Assembly (NCBI GenBank): GCA_013398615.1
Contig: VZSR01001459.1
Location: forward strand, 6,242,943-6,306,942
DNA length: 64,000 bases
From: Brachypodius melanocephalos
Lineage: Eukaryota; Chordata; Aves; Passeriformes; Pycnonotidae
Direction of reading: 5' to 3'
The translations under genes were made by a program, and so were the position numbers. The notes beneath the pieces were generated by a model. It saw nothing but the letters and a program-made list of their open reading frames with translations, did no database searches and was not told the origin of the DNA. This document shows, piece by piece, positions 12,857 through 25,690 of the stretch (position 1 is the stretch's first letter; each line of letters begins with the position of its first letter).

Positions 12857-15800
12857 AGAATGCGAGGAAGGAAAGAACCACCTGGTCTTTTGGTAGCAAA
12901 ATAAGATGTGTAAGGAACAAATCTTCAGCTAAAATTAATGTGATTTGCCTTGTTGTGCCTAATGGAGCTGTGCCCATTCACATCAGCCTGGAGTCCACTG
13001 TGACAGTGTGCTGCCTGTAGAGCACTTGGGTTTTAATTACCAATGGTAAACACTATGTCCTTAAACTTTATAGACCTTATATATTTGCCCTACTTTATTT
13101 TGTAGATAAAAGCCCAACTGTGGCCTGATAGGCAATTTAGGAATGATTTATGGACTCTGTCTGCTGTTAGTAACAGTTTGGAAGTTGCTGTGTGACAGAA
13201 GGGAGGCATTTTTTTCTAATTTATTTTGGGAGATAATGGGTGGAATAGAACTGTCATATATTGCTTTCCCTTATAAAACTGAGATTTTTTTTTAGCAAGG
13301 CTTTACAAAAAAAGAAAAAAATATAGGGCAAGACAAGATATGAAGAGAACAATGGACACAACAAAAATAACATGGGATCTAGTGCATGATAGAGCTCAGC
13401 TTTCATAATTTATGTTGTGGGCCAGCAGTCCCTGCAGTGAGCCTTGTCCCACTCTCACCCCAATCCCAGGGTATTCTCTCTAGAGCTCCATTTATTTTGA
13501 CTTCTTTAATGCTGGTAAAGCATTTATGCCTCCTGTTCCCAGGCTTGATGTGAGATTTGGATTAAGCACAGACGTCTCTCCATTCCACATAAAAGAAACA
13601 GCAAACGTGCACACACAAACCAGGAGGGGTTAATTTTCAAACCCAGAGTATTAGGGATACTCCTGGTACACAAAGGCTCCAAAAGAGACATCTCACACAA
13701 AGCAATATTTTGCCTCCTGTGTGCTGCAGAGCAGTGAAGTGAAACAGGACTTCCACCCAGGGCATTCTGAGCATGCACATTTTAAAAGGAGTAGGTTTTT
13801 CCATCCAGGAGTTCAGAGAGGTTTTGTAATTGGTGGCTTCTGTGACCTCACTGTGATTTCTGCCCTATACCAGAGTGCTGAGCCTACCTGAAAAGTGATT
13901 TGGAAGTCAGAGAGAAATATTGAAACCCACGGACCTGGCGTATTGACAGGCACTTTATCCATCCTGCTGTTACTCTGAAAGCCAGCATGGTTCCCTGCTT
14001 TTACAAGGGTCATCTGAGACTTTTATCTGAGTCAAATCATGCTCTTGCTTCCTGCAGGGCATATGAGAGAAATGACACCAAACATTATTCTCTTACCAAG
14101 GGAGAGAGATTACCTCTGTGACATGGGTGCTTCCTGGGAACAGCCAAAAAACCACAACAGTAGGAAAGAGTGTTCCATTCCTCATGCTGACGTTCCCTGA
14201 ATAGTTCCCTGAATTCAATTCCCTGAATAGTGAGCGATTGGTTGAAAAGGAAGACGTTCGGTGGGCCTTTCAGTGTAATTATTTTGCATCTCTCCCTGTG
14301 TAAAATTGGGCAGAAATCTGGGCTGCTGAGGCGGTAGGTGCCCACAGGATGCTCTGGCTCAAGATCCTTTCCTCAGTGTCCTCTTGTCTGTCCTGGAAGG
14401 GGCACAGCTGTTCCTGGTAGGTGTTGTGGGGTTCCATCAGCCTTAGGGAATGGAAACCTCCCTATGAGGAATGAGGGCTCATTCTGGGTAGTTGGGGAAA
14501 GCAGCATAAGCAGCATAAGCAGAATTTGGAGATTAGGGACTGCTTTGGGGCATCATTGGAGTCCTCAAGGAGGGAGATGGGCAGCAGAGCTGAAAGTCAG
14601 GCTGCCTCTGAGCCATGAACATGAGGGCAAGCTGGAGAGGGAGGTGGCAGCCCAGCACTGCACTTTGGCTTTCAGGTTATCCCTGTTACTGCTGGACCAT
14701 TGTAGGACAAGGCAAAATGACTGTTGACGTATTTAAGTAGCTTATGGACTTCTCCCATTCAAAAAGACTTTGTTCTGAACTGTTCCTACATGTCTTCTCC
14801 AACCTGGACCAGGAGCAGGTATTGAAGAGTTTTTTAAACACTTATAGCTCTGCCAGATTTCTGGGGTCTTCAGATCTCCATTTAATCCAACAGTAGTTCT
14901 GCAAAGGGCCCACATTGAATTAGTTTGATTTGATCCATTATTACCTGTTTCAGCCTCTGTCCTTTTCCTTCCTCTCACTAGTCATCTGATTTAATTGCCT
15001 GATGATGAGACTCTGCTCATATCAAAAGGCTGTCTCTATGCAGGACCAAACCTTCTCCCAAGGCACTGTTGAAATATAAATTGAAATAGTCTTCAAAAGT
15101 TTACAGAGTATTATGAGATGAGTACAGCTCTGACCATTACTTATTAATTGTTCAATTCAAGAAATAACTATTTGATAGAAAATGGGCTGGAGACCTGGGA
15201 AAGAATGACTTAAATGAGATCTCAGCGAGTGATATTTGGAAATACATTATTGAGGCTCTGCAGTGCGGCACTGAGATTTCCCAGTGCCTTCAGGAATAGT
15301 AATGGCACCCTCTGCTTTTGTGTCTCTTGCAGGTAGAGACATTGGAGGTCAGCTAAAAGCAAAGGAGGCTTCTGAAATTGCTTACCAGGGTTATGCTCTG
15401 CCTTGCCAAAGGGTGGAAGAGCCTGGTTTGCCTCTGGAAGCTCTTTTCCCCTAGCAATGTTTTTCTTCTTTCTTTATCTTCCAGCTTTTCTGGCTAATTT
15501 AGTTCCTTCAGCTCCACACTGATGTATAAACAGGCTTCCTATGAATCACCCCCTTCTTAAAACTGAAATTAAGAATAGATTGTCTTCCTAGAAATAACCG
15601 ATGAAGACAGGAGGCAGAAGAGCTGCACCTCACCCCTTCCAGTCCTTGAGACAGGTAACACACCCCCAGCAAATGGAACAGGGGGTGCAGTGCCAGCCCA
15701 CAGCTGTATCCCAGCAGGAGGATGTGTGGGAAAGGGTGGACAGAACAAAGCAACTTCAAGTACCAAATCCTCTGCTGGCACACATACATGCAAATGGTGC

Positions 15801-18170
15801 CACAGAATTACAGGCTCAGCTATCCACCCAAAATCTGCAGACAAGGAAATAGAAAAGAATAACTGTGCTGATGTGAACTTATCTCTGGCATGTGGATGTG
15901 AAAAGAATTACATCTGTCCTTTCCAACAGGCAGTTATTCATGATTCTTGATGGATAACATCAGAAAGCATTCAGACAAAGCCCTGAAAATTCTGTAGCCA
16001 CAGGTGGCTGATGGAGGGAAGGTTTTGAGTGTATCCTTTTGAGTCATCATTCAGCCCTGCAGCAAAAGGATGGGTTAAAGGGCACTGTGTGCACTTGGAA
16101 GGTAATGCACAGCTCTCCCCAAGTACAGATGTCCTTTGTGCCCAGAGAAAGGCTTGGACAGAGCTCACAGAAAATTCCCAAAGAAGACTGCTGTCATACC
16201 AGAAAACTAAGTAGACCACCTCTAATTCCTGGGGTATATTATCCAGTGAGCAGGCAAAAGCCCATGTGCAACCTTTATTTACACAGGGATGTTGCACAAA
16301 AGAGAGAACTCATCTTTACCCAGGAGCACAAGGCTCCTGACCCATGTGCTAACATTATTCAATTGACATTGTGACAGCCAAATCACCACCCTGCTGAGGC
16401 ACATCCTGTGCAAATACAGTCACATCTGCACTGCTGAATGCAGAATAAATACAAGTAAATGAGGAAAAGGTTCCTGCACACTGAATTGTTCTGAGCTTGC
16501 TTTTTGGCTCTGTTCCTTACCCCGACTCTGCCTGCAGAGGTGCCCTGCCCTCTGTGGCAGGGGGATGTGACAAGTTGCTTTGTCACTGAGCTACAGAAAG
16601 GGATGAAGCCCACATCCAGCAGCACTGTGAGGGGTGAGGGGACACAATCCAAGCCTCTCCCTCCTCAGCAGGGCTCCACTTTCAAAGGGAGGTCAATAAC
16701 CAAGCGGGGCACTTATCCTGCACGGAGTGCCCGGAGGTGCAGTAAACCTTGACGTGCAGCATCCATCCACACAGCCAGAAACAGGTTAAGGCTCTCTAGG
16801 TAGGAACCAGCAGGCAAGAGGCTCAGGAAGGATGATTTTTCTTTTCTGACTGCCCTGTAAGAGAATATAGGGAACAATTCCTCCTGCCTCAGTTAATGAT
16901 CTCTCCCTCAAGAGTTTCATTGCCTGATTGAGGACGACATTGTTTGTACAGGGATTCTGTGAGAACTACCAAAGTTCTGTCAGGAAGGAAAAGTTCTATC
17001 AGTCTCCCCACAGCAGCATCATGGGTGAGAATGAAGCAATTAAACCACTAACTAGATCCAAATTGAATGTAATATTCATTCATTTTGGGCTTACATTCTT
17101 TATTTGGTTCTTTGCAGAGGTCACTAAAGATTTAGGGTTTATGAAACTGTCAGGCTGCACTGTTTCCATGGGTCCAGTTAAGGAAAGCCAACAACACGTG
17201 AGTTTTGTGTTGTGAACCTGTACATATCTCATCCCCTGTAACGTTAGGCCTGCCAAAATGAAACTGATAGTTTGGAAGTGAGAATGCTGAAGAGGCAAAA
17301 AAGAGAATGGCTTTACTAGAATGAGTGAAACCCAGCAGGAAAGAACCAGAGAACAGGACTTACTGCACATCTGTGTTATTTGAAGGAGTGGGGTCTAACT
17401 GTCCAAAGAGTTTAAGATACCTGCGGTTTAGTTCTGTTCTACTGTTGGATGACCTTGGACAAGCAAACTTTTTCATTCCACTTTTGTTTCTCACAGTTTG
17501 TTTTTCCTTATCCATTTAAATTGGAAGCTCTTAGGATGGGGTTTGGCTCCTAATGTGTGTTCAAACAGAAGCTGAGATGGAGAGACTTTCATCTCTGTTG
17601 TGGGGCTCAAGGTGCTACAGTAATACAAACAATAATAAAAAAGAATGAGTGATGCAGTATAATTGCATGAATAATAGCTTACATTTTAAGACTGTTCTTC
17701 CTGCCAGATCATCTTTGTGCTACTAAGTTCTGTTTACTCAGGGAATATTCAATAAATAATAAATAAAACCTCAAGCTGAGACTCTCCCAAGCACATCAGG
17801 TAATTTAGGTGTATTGTCCATTAAAATTAATGCAAAGTGTGTGTCTAAATCCCTTAGCGCCCTCAGAAAATTCTTAGCTTGAATATTTAATTTCCAAGCC
17901 AAGCAATTGGTGGGGTGGTCTCTGCATCCAGCAGACAGGGGGACAGAAATCAAGAGGAGTATTGGGTGTGCTTGGGTGGAGAGCTCTTACTCACCTGAGC
18001 AGCTTTCCTGGCCACTGGCTGCTTTTGATCCCCCTCAGTCCTGTGGGAAGTCCTTGGGAATCCATCACTGTGTCTCTACAGGGGACAGGGCTGGGAGATT
18101 TTGCTTGCTCTGGATTCTGAAGATTAACAGATCAGGCAAAGAAGATTAAAAAGGAGAAGTAGCACCTTCC
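12857..18170. other. Gene-free unique DNA
   Basis: I see no gene. The 155-codon minus-strand frame at 12510-12977 overlaps the old repeat above and has no domain signature. Small direct repeats occur at about 14189-14230 (TTCCCTGAAT three times) and 14498-14522 (a GCATAAGCA-type 9-base unit). The GC-richer patch at 14340-14700 carries an uninterrupted 129-codon plus frame, but its composition and lack of splice partners make it look random. Confidence 0.6.
14189..14230 (+). repeat. Short degenerate direct repeat (TTCCCTGAAT x3)
   Basis: The decamer TTCCCTGAAT occurs three times within about 40 bases, twice followed by AG. This looks like local slippage or duplication with no evident function. 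Confidence 0.75.
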
Positions 18171-18529
18171 TTGCATGCAATAGGCTATCCATCTCTTCCA
18201 TCCCCACTGCTCCAGCCTGAACTTCTGCTCTTGAGATTTGCAGTGATACTCTTGCTTTTGGCCAGGGTCAGTGGGGACTCACAGTGGAAAGGGCCAACAG
18301 GAAGTTTAAAGCAACTCCAAGCCAGCTACTCTTCATTCCTCATCCCCAAATTTCCACTGCAAGGTGGCAGGAGCAGCACCAGACTTCTCCCAAGTGCCAC
18401 ATCACTACTCAGGACAGGACTGACGTGCTGGGAAAGGTGCTCGGTGCAGCTTTGGGAGCTCACTCTGTCTGTGTCAGCACGACAGAGAACAGCCTGCAGA
18501 CAGCTCTGAGCACATCAAAAATGCTCTTC
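18171..18529. other. Upstream flank of the CpG cluster
   Basis: This mildly GC-rich sequence carries plus-strand open frames (18171-18509 and the start of 18284-18703) with no recognisable domain. It could be the upstream part of a transcription unit if the CpG cluster that follows is a promoter. Nothing else is visible. Confidence 0.4.
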
Positions 18530-18830
18530 TTTCTGCGAGAAACCCCGCACTGCTGCGGAGCCGCCTCGCCCAACAGGGGAGCAGGGAGCGCTGCACCTCT
18601 GGGACAGCCCCGCGAACGGCTGCCTTGCCTCAGCTCTGTTTGTCACTATCGTTCCTTCCCGACGATTTTGCCAGCCTTGATAAAAAACCCGAGAGAGAGG
18701 TAAAAGTGAGATGAGCTCTCTCTGACGTGTACATACATATTTAAGGGTTTCTGTCACTGCGTGTTAGAGTCGCAGGCGCTCTAACAGCCCCGCTCAGCTC
18801 CCTGCTGCTTGCGCGGCACCAGGCAGTGCT
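18530..18830. promoter_or_regulatory. Isolated CpG cluster, candidate promoter or enhancer / first exon
   Basis: About 20 CpG dinucleotides fall within roughly 290 bases, whereas the surrounding tens of kilobases contain very few, so this patch stands out sharply. It includes a CRE-like TGACGTG (from 18723), a TATA-like ATATTTAAG (about 18738-18746), and a hairpin GTTAGAG (18763-18769) with CTCTAAC (18779-18785). Just upstream, an AG followed by GTAAAAGTGAG (GT at 18700-18701) looks like a good plus-strand splice donor, and it lies at the end of a 139-codon open frame (18284-18703). In warm-blooded vertebrates CpG clusters usually mark promoters or unmethylated regulatory DNA. No downstream exon could be recognised. 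The alternative is a recently inserted CpG-rich fragment. Confidence 0.4.
18763..18785. other. 7-bp inverted repeat inside the CpG cluster
   Basis: GTTAGAG and CTCTAAC flank a 9-base CpG-containing loop, giving a perfect 7-bp stem plus one possible G-T pair. It may be a dyad-symmetric binding site or simply chance. Confidence 0.5.
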
Positions 18831-20507
18831 ATCAGGCTGTAAGGTTTCAATAGCTGAACAAATTTCCCCTTTCTTACCCTTTCATGTGGGCCATTAAACT
18901 TATATTATCACCAGAATCATAGCAAAAACAGAGCAGATTCTGTAATTCTGTGAGGAAATGAGGCTGACAGCGTCGAGGCAAAATACACATAATTAACTGA
19001 GCCCTGCTCACAGCACAGCTCTTAAACACGCAGATCACTGAATATTCATGCTCCATTTTTGAGGGACACTAAGCTTAAATTTTGATATTGCAGCTGCATC
19101 AACAGTTCTTGGGCTTCCTGGGATCAGAGTAGCAAGTTAAAATAGCATTTCTCTGGGTTGTTCAGGGTACCTTGCTCTCAGTAAACAACACAGAGGCAAG
19201 TTTCTCTATAGAGGAGAAATGCAGGTAGAGCTGCATTTGAAGAAGTGGATTTTGAATATTATGATGCTGGGTTCATCATTAGAGGACAGACCAGATGGTG
19301 AAGGCTCAAAATATAGTCTCATCCCTATGCAAAGGGATTTCTACAAATGCATATTAACTTTTATTGGAAGTTTCCATACACATGTAAATCCCTCTGTACT
19401 GGGCTGAGCATATCCTTTAATGCAAAGCACTAGTGTGCATTACAATAAGTAGCAAGAATAGCTGATAGTCACTGCAGTTAGAAACTATTTGGTCCACTTT
19501 GAACATAAAGCAGGAATTTTATATGCTCTATTTTTTATTGAAACAACACCTTTCATGTCAGCAACACTTTCCCAGATACAAACAGGAAACTCCAGCATAT
19601 GTATGTCATTGAACCCCAAATAAAATGTTAATGTTCAGGATGCACTTGGAAGGCATTGGTCTGCTTAAATGTAGTTCACAACTGTGCTAACATCTTATGA
19701 ATGTGCATGTTTATATTTCCTGTAGTAGAATTTTTTTTAGAAGTCTGTAAAACTTAAAAACATCACTGTAGTTCCAGGTGAAAAAAATCTCAGACACATT
19801 TCAAAAAGAGTTGTGTGACCCCTCAAGCAATGATTCTCTGTCTCAAGAGAAGTCTGTCCTTCAGGGAAAACTAACAAATCTAAACTCCAGAGGTAAAATA
19901 TTTAAACATCTGTTCTGAGCACAGTGTTTCACAGTCTTCTAGAAATGAGGAGGTGCTTCTATTGGAGTGTGCCCAGTACTACTCTAATAAAAATACATAC
20001 TTTCCTCATTTATTCATTCTATTTTTCTGTTGTTGTTGTTCCAAACAGCATTTAGTTACCATTCACTGTACTGCAGGATTTTGCTACATTGGAATGAATT
20101 AAACTACCCTGGAGGATTCACCCAAAATTTGGTATTAAATCGATGCCCAAACTGAACTCAGAAAATCCAAATCATAGAAATTATCTGGAATGCTTTTTAT
20201 TTGACTTTTCCTGGAAACAGAACTGGTAAATATATTTTGCATGTGAAATTTCTATTAGTTCATTGGTGCTACTTATCCTCAAGCTCCCATTAGCAGCATC
20301 CCTGGACAGAGCTCAGCAAATTCACCTGCCAAGTGTTTCAAACCCACTGAGGCTGTTTATCATAATTGTTTTGCTTGGAGCTCCCTTTCCGTCCTCCCTG
20401 ACTTCTGAATCTCAGGAACCCAAAACAAGTAGAAATTATAGGAACAACGATTCTCTCTCCATTATTCTCTTCAGAAGACAAGGATCTGGCCTTATCTTTC
20501 AGGAAAG
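18831..20507. other. Gene-free unique AT-rich DNA
   Basis: I see no gene, mobile element or strong repeat in this stretch. Open frames are all short and unremarkable. Confidence 0.65.
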
Positions 20508-20592
20508 AATTTGTCTCAAAGTTAATTCATAACATTGAATCAGAAAACAAGAATTTGCCTCAAAATGAATTCATAACACTGAAACAGAAAAG
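20508..20592 (+). repeat. 43-bp tandem duplication (two copies)
   Basis: Two adjacent copies of a 43-base unit begin GAATTTG.CTCAAA at 20508 and 20551. Each contains AATTCATAACA.TGAA.CAGAAAA, with only a few differences between copies. The unit abuts the T/GTT-rich tract that follows, which suggests slippage at the low-complexity boundary. Confidence 0.85.
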
Positions 20593-20603
20593 GTTTGTGG
20601 TTC

Positions 20604-20691
20604 TTTTTTTTTTTGTTTTTGTTTTTGTTTTGGTTTTTTGTTGTTGTTGTTGTTTTGTTGTTGTTGGGTTTTGTTTTGTTTTGTTTTTTGT
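20604..20691 (+). repeat. T-rich / (GTTTT)n / (GTT)n simple repeat
   Basis: About 88 bases are made only of T and G. A T-run passes into GTTTTT units, then several GTT triplets, then GTTTT units again. It generates phantom Phe/Val/Cys-rich and Lys/Asn-rich open frames on the two strands. It is a compound microsatellite, likely polymorphic in length. Confidence 0.9.
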
Positions 20692-23044
20692 AATGGGAAA
20701 AGCCTGCAAGCAATTCAGCTCCTTCCAGTGGCACTATAATTACACCATTACAGCGGGGGAGAAGGAAGTGCAGCCTCACCACTCCCAACAAAAAGAAAAA
20801 GATCAATCCCTCCAGAAGGCTGTAAATTACAAAACAAATAAGTGTATTATTAAAATGGCATTATATTTGCTCTGAAGAAAAACTGTGAGGCACAAATTTA
20901 GTATATTGGCAACCTACAGTTTTCCTATTAATACATGGAAACCAATCCTGTTGATTTTCATGTAGTTTCATGAATTTAATAAAATCTTTGAGTCTTCTGA
21001 TGAATCAAGATTCTTACAGTCCTTCCCTTGTCTTTTTTCTCCTCTGCTGTTGGAGAGGACAGATGGACCCCTGGCTGAATGGACACACCTTCAAAGAAAG
21101 CAGACATTTCACTCCGGCAGAAAGTTATTTTTGTCCTTTGCTACAGAAAGACTGAGCTAAATTCTTTATTAAACTTTTTCATTTAATAAGGCTACAAATT
21201 GAGTACCAGTGGTTGCTGGCTTGTGAGTGTGTGTATGTGTATAAAATGAAGTGCAAAGCTCTGTCTCAGTCTAAAAGAAGAAAGGGCTGCAAAAGGAGGG
21301 TCGTTGCAAAGCAGTGCAGAACATGGGGAAGTCAGCCAAAGTGCCCTTTCAGAAATGGCAGTCTTCCCAGCCTTAAAGTCTTTTGTGAAAAATAAAATAT
21401 TCTATTACATTATTTTCCAATTTCAGCTGTCTCCCTTGCTGGGCTCCAGGGTGGTATATTTCCAAAAGTTTAGGAATATTTTGCTGCTCACCATCTGCCT
21501 CAATAGCTGGACATATTGGACATCAACACCAGGACCAAACATCTGTGGCCCAAGGGCACCAAGCAGCCACCAGTGTTGTACCAGTGGGAATATCCATGCT
21601 CCAAATATCTGCAACCTCATTGATCACAGCATTATGGGCACACAAAACTAAACTTCCCTTCCTCACTCAGTCCCCTTCCTTCTCAGTTAACATCAAAACT
21701 GACTTGCCAAATTAGGATGTGCTTGGGTTTAAGGGAAAATGCTTCATGGTACCCTGAGTTTGTGGAAATGTGCAGAGGGGATTTCTTGGCAGTCTCTTTT
21801 GGGTCATGTATCACTCTGCAGTTAATCCCCACACAAAGGGCGCTTGAACAGCCCTTCCTGGTAGTTCAGGCTCCTTCCTTCTCATGGAAGCACTTTTATT
21901 ATTAAAGAGGACAAATATTTCAGCATAAGGCTGCAGGAAGCAGCCAACCAACTCTGCATTTGGCTGAAACAGGCTCATACTGAAGCCTAAAGTGCTACAA
22001 ACCTCCTGCACTGGGCAGGCAATGCCTTACACACCACAGGAAAAGCTTTTGGTAAGGTTAAACCATGTAACCTCAGAGATTCCCCACAAAAATACTCACT
22101 CATGTTCAAAAAGACACTGATAACTGTTCAGAAATATCTACTTTGCAAGTCTCATCCTGGCATTTTATATCCTGACAATCCAGAGGTTAATTTAGGAACA
22201 GGTTTGATTGGACCAATATATCTTGTGGCAAATGCCAGGCAATAAGGAAATCCAACCCAACAAATTAAAGCCATGATTCCTAAGAATAGCAGAGATGAAC
22301 TGAAAGCTGTGAAATTTAGAAAATATCTTGAAATTTCTGTTTTCTCAACTTGCATATTTCATTGTGAGACCTGATGGGAAAAACCTTAAAACTACACAGA
22401 CAAGGCCCCAGACTGCTTTATCCAGACAACATCATTTTAGACCCATTATCCTGCAAATATTTTGGCCTAAAATCCCAGTTTGCTTCATGGCAACTTCCTG
22501 CTCTTCTCAAAGTGAATAAACAAATTCTCTGCATCTGGAGCAAAGCAGGTGAAACATCTGAACTCTAGGTGCTGGTGTCACACAATTTCTTTGCTGTGAA
22601 CGCCCTGAATTCCAAGTTATTTGCTCAAAGCTTTCTTTGCTTGGTTTCTGCGTGGTAAACTGGACCCCTGCACATTGATTCTGTTTCTGCCCACACCAGA
22701 AATGGGCCATTCACACACAGAGAGGCAAATAGAAAAACCATGATCTAATGTGAGCAGGACCGAAAGAGATGCCTCAGCTTGAACCAGAGTAACATCCCTG
22801 ATTTTGGGGCAGCCAGGAGAGAGGGGAAAACTCATGTTGTAGTCATGTCACCCAGTAATTAAACGGAAAATTCTCACTGTTTTCAGTCTCTCTCTAGAGT
22901 GCAGAATCCCCCCAAAAACCCCACCGGGGGATAGTTGTACATGTGTTAATTGGCTATAGCACCCTGGGAAGGATCTTCTCTTCCCTTGTTAGGCTGAAAT
23001 CTATTTTGGGGAAGGAGCTCAAAGGCAGCAGATAAACATATCTC
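20692..23044. other. Gene-free unique DNA
   Basis: No gene is supported. A minus-strand frame at 22152-22355 encodes a hydrophobic stretch, but it has no homology that I recognise and no splice context. Nothing else stands out. Confidence 0.6.
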
Positions 23045-23114
23045 TCCATTTCAGTGGCGTTACATTGGTTTGCACATCTTTATCCATTTCAGTGGCTTTA
23101 CATTGGTTTGCACC
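23045..23114 (+). repeat. 38-bp tandem duplication (about 1.8 copies)
   Basis: The segment TCCATTTCAGTGGC.TTACA followed by TTGGTTTGCAC occurs at 23045 and again at 23083 with a single base difference. The near identity suggests a fairly recent local duplication. Confidence 0.85.
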
Positions 23115-25499
23115 ATGGGTGGAGCTGGCCCTGTAGAGTTGTCTGCACACAGCTCAGAGCAGGAGGAACGTGATGGATTCAGGCCTGTGCACAACAGCAG
23201 CACAGAAAATCTGTATCAATTTGCAGCTGTTGTTAGAGGAGGCTAACCACGAGATTCGAATAACTGATGCAGGCAGAGCGTGGGGAAAGGGCTGGTATTT
23301 TCAGGTCAACCAGAAGCTATTGTGTTTGGAAGTGACAGGAAAAAAATTGTTGGCGTTGCTGTTGTGAAACATGTAATTTTCCATCTCCCCTGCCATGCCT
23401 TAAGAGCTTAATTGGACACAGTTGATGTAGATGCAAGCCCAGCTCCCGTCTCAGGCTTCTGTTTCCAAAGGTCACAGATTTCACGCTGATCCCCTGCATT
23501 ATGCTATCATTTCCACGAGAACCTGAGGAGGGGAACATTAATTGCCTGTGACTGTAATTGGCTTCATGATGGTTGTCAGGCCAGTGGCTGGGAGCACACG
23601 CCCCAGAACAGCTGTCAAACATGTAACCTGGCAGAAAGTCACCGAGTATCAGGGGTGTGCTCAGAACAGGGCTGACATTTCCTGTGCCCTCTGAGGCTCT
23701 GCAATGCAAGACAGATCTCTTGACATAATGATTCTCAAAAGGGACTAATTTGGATTAGTTTCAGCTGGTGCAAGGTGAGGATGCAAACATGGACAGCCTG
23801 TTGGCAGCAAGTTCATCTCAAATCCCCAAAGAGGAATGTGCTCTCCTAGACCTCTGTGTATTCAGGCCATGATGAGATCATCGTGGTATCACTGACACAG
23901 CACAGGCATTCCTGGTCCAGGGTCACTTCAAAAAACCCAAAATGAAAGTGGAAAACCAATGGGCAGTGAGCAGGTCCACATGGTCTAATTGGCATTAATA
24001 TCAGACCTGGTTTCTCTTCTGCTAAGTCAACCCCAGTCCCTCCTTTGAAGCCAAGTACAGCAACTTAGATCAATCAAAACATCATCAGACAGAAGTTGTG
24101 TTCTCTGTGTTACCAGCAGAAATACCAGAACTGATCTTTAAGGCCATTGAAAACCAGCTCTCTTTGATGTAATATGCACCAGAGCACAGAGGTTTGAGTG
24201 GGATTTTTAGATCCATATGCACCAGTTGTACAATGGCTTTGTACTCCGGGACACATCTCCAGTTTGTCTTTAGCCTGATGGAATCCCTGCCCTGGAGTAC
24301 CATATTAATGAAGAAGCGAATTCAAAATGGAGCACTTAGGGAAAACCCTTATTTCCAGAAGCCCAGCATATAGGATGGTAATAAAAACCCTATTTACAAA
24401 ATGGTTAAGTAAGACCTAATGACCAAAAGACTTAGAAGGTGATATATCTGTCTGTGGTCATGGATTTAAACAATTTGCTACATATTTCTACTGCAAAATG
24501 TAAGATGATGATCAGATGAAACTCCTCTCAAATCTACAATTTATCTCATGCATGAAGCATGTAGATACTCACATGTACAGTTTCAGATGAGAATTACTGA
24601 GTTTTACCTAATTATAGAACACAGCAAAATACATATATTCAAATGTTGGATACAGCTATACTTATTTATGGGTAAAAATGAACTTACCCCTTTAGACACC
24701 TACATATTTACACAACTGTAAGAGAGAAATGAAACACACTAAACACACCCCACAAACACATATGCACTGCTGAAGAGAGATGCTTCTACCAATGCAACAC
24801 CAGAACATGAGAAATACAGCAGGGCTGGAGCATGCTTTTCTCCTGAGTCCCACAAATTGGGTTGTACAAGAAAAATCCAGCCCAAGAGCCCCATATGTTT
24901 ATTACAGTGGCACAAAGACCCTTCCCTGCGTGTGTAGAGCATGGCTGGAGCAGCCTATGCTAATCAGTGCCACAGCTGCTCAGGAAGGTAACAGATAGGA
25001 CTGAGCTTGCTTTTCACCTCAGTAAAATTAATCTTAATTATAGCAACTCATTCACGGCATTAATGTGAAATACACTGCAAGGCTGAAATGTAAATCACAA
25101 ATTCAACTCAATTTATACCTGCAGCAGCTCTTTTCCACATGGTTAGGGAAGGTGCTGTGAAAAGCACCATGAAAATGCCTCTGAAGCCTTTTCTCTCAGC
25201 TGTAGGAGCAGGAAGATCCAGTGTTAAGCAGCAGATATACTCGTGGGTAGAGCTGAGGAACATGGTAACACACCAAGGGAAGCCAACAAAAGACTCCCCA
25301 GACTGCAGATGAGGCCATGCATATGGTGCTTTGCCATTTGGACCTGGCTTCAGACTGTGAGGCTGGAAAACAGAGAAAAAGAACAGCAGAGCCACGACAG
25401 TGACCTCTCTGTGAACCTGAATTGGGTAGCACTCTGCTCTCTCCCACACTTTAATTCATATTTCTGTGCTGACTGTAATGCTGTGTACTGGCCCCAACA
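23115..25499. other. Gene-free unique DNA
   Basis: I see no gene. The 130-codon minus-strand frame at 23317-23709 has no recognisable domain. There is no transposon signature. Confidence 0.6.
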
Positions 25500-25690
25500 A
25501 GAATTAAATTAAATATTTATGCTTTTGTGATGAGATACTTTGTTACCCCATAAAACTTGCACATATGGAACTCTATTAATTTATGCTAATTCCTTATTTC
25601 TCTAGAAGAGCCTTTCTCCTCATTAGCATTTGATCGTTTAATACAACTTTACAGCACACACTAAATTGAAGCCCATAATCTTTTGTAATT
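25500..25690. promoter_or_regulatory. Candidate conserved non-coding element
   Basis: This complex AT-rich sequence carries homeodomain-like cores (ATTAAATTAAAT, TTAATTTATGC, TAATTGAGG) and an ATTAGCATTTG stretch near 25623. It is bounded by GC-richer ordinary sequence. The texture suggests a conserved enhancer-type element, but conservation was not tested. Confidence 0.25.

Noticed and set aside
12510..12977. 155-codon minus-strand open frame
   Set aside because: It runs through an old interspersed-repeat fragment (12772-12856) and shows no protein family signature.
20555..20875. 106-codon plus-strand frame rich in Phe, Val and Cys
   Set aside because: It is generated by the T/GTT simple repeat at 20604-20691.
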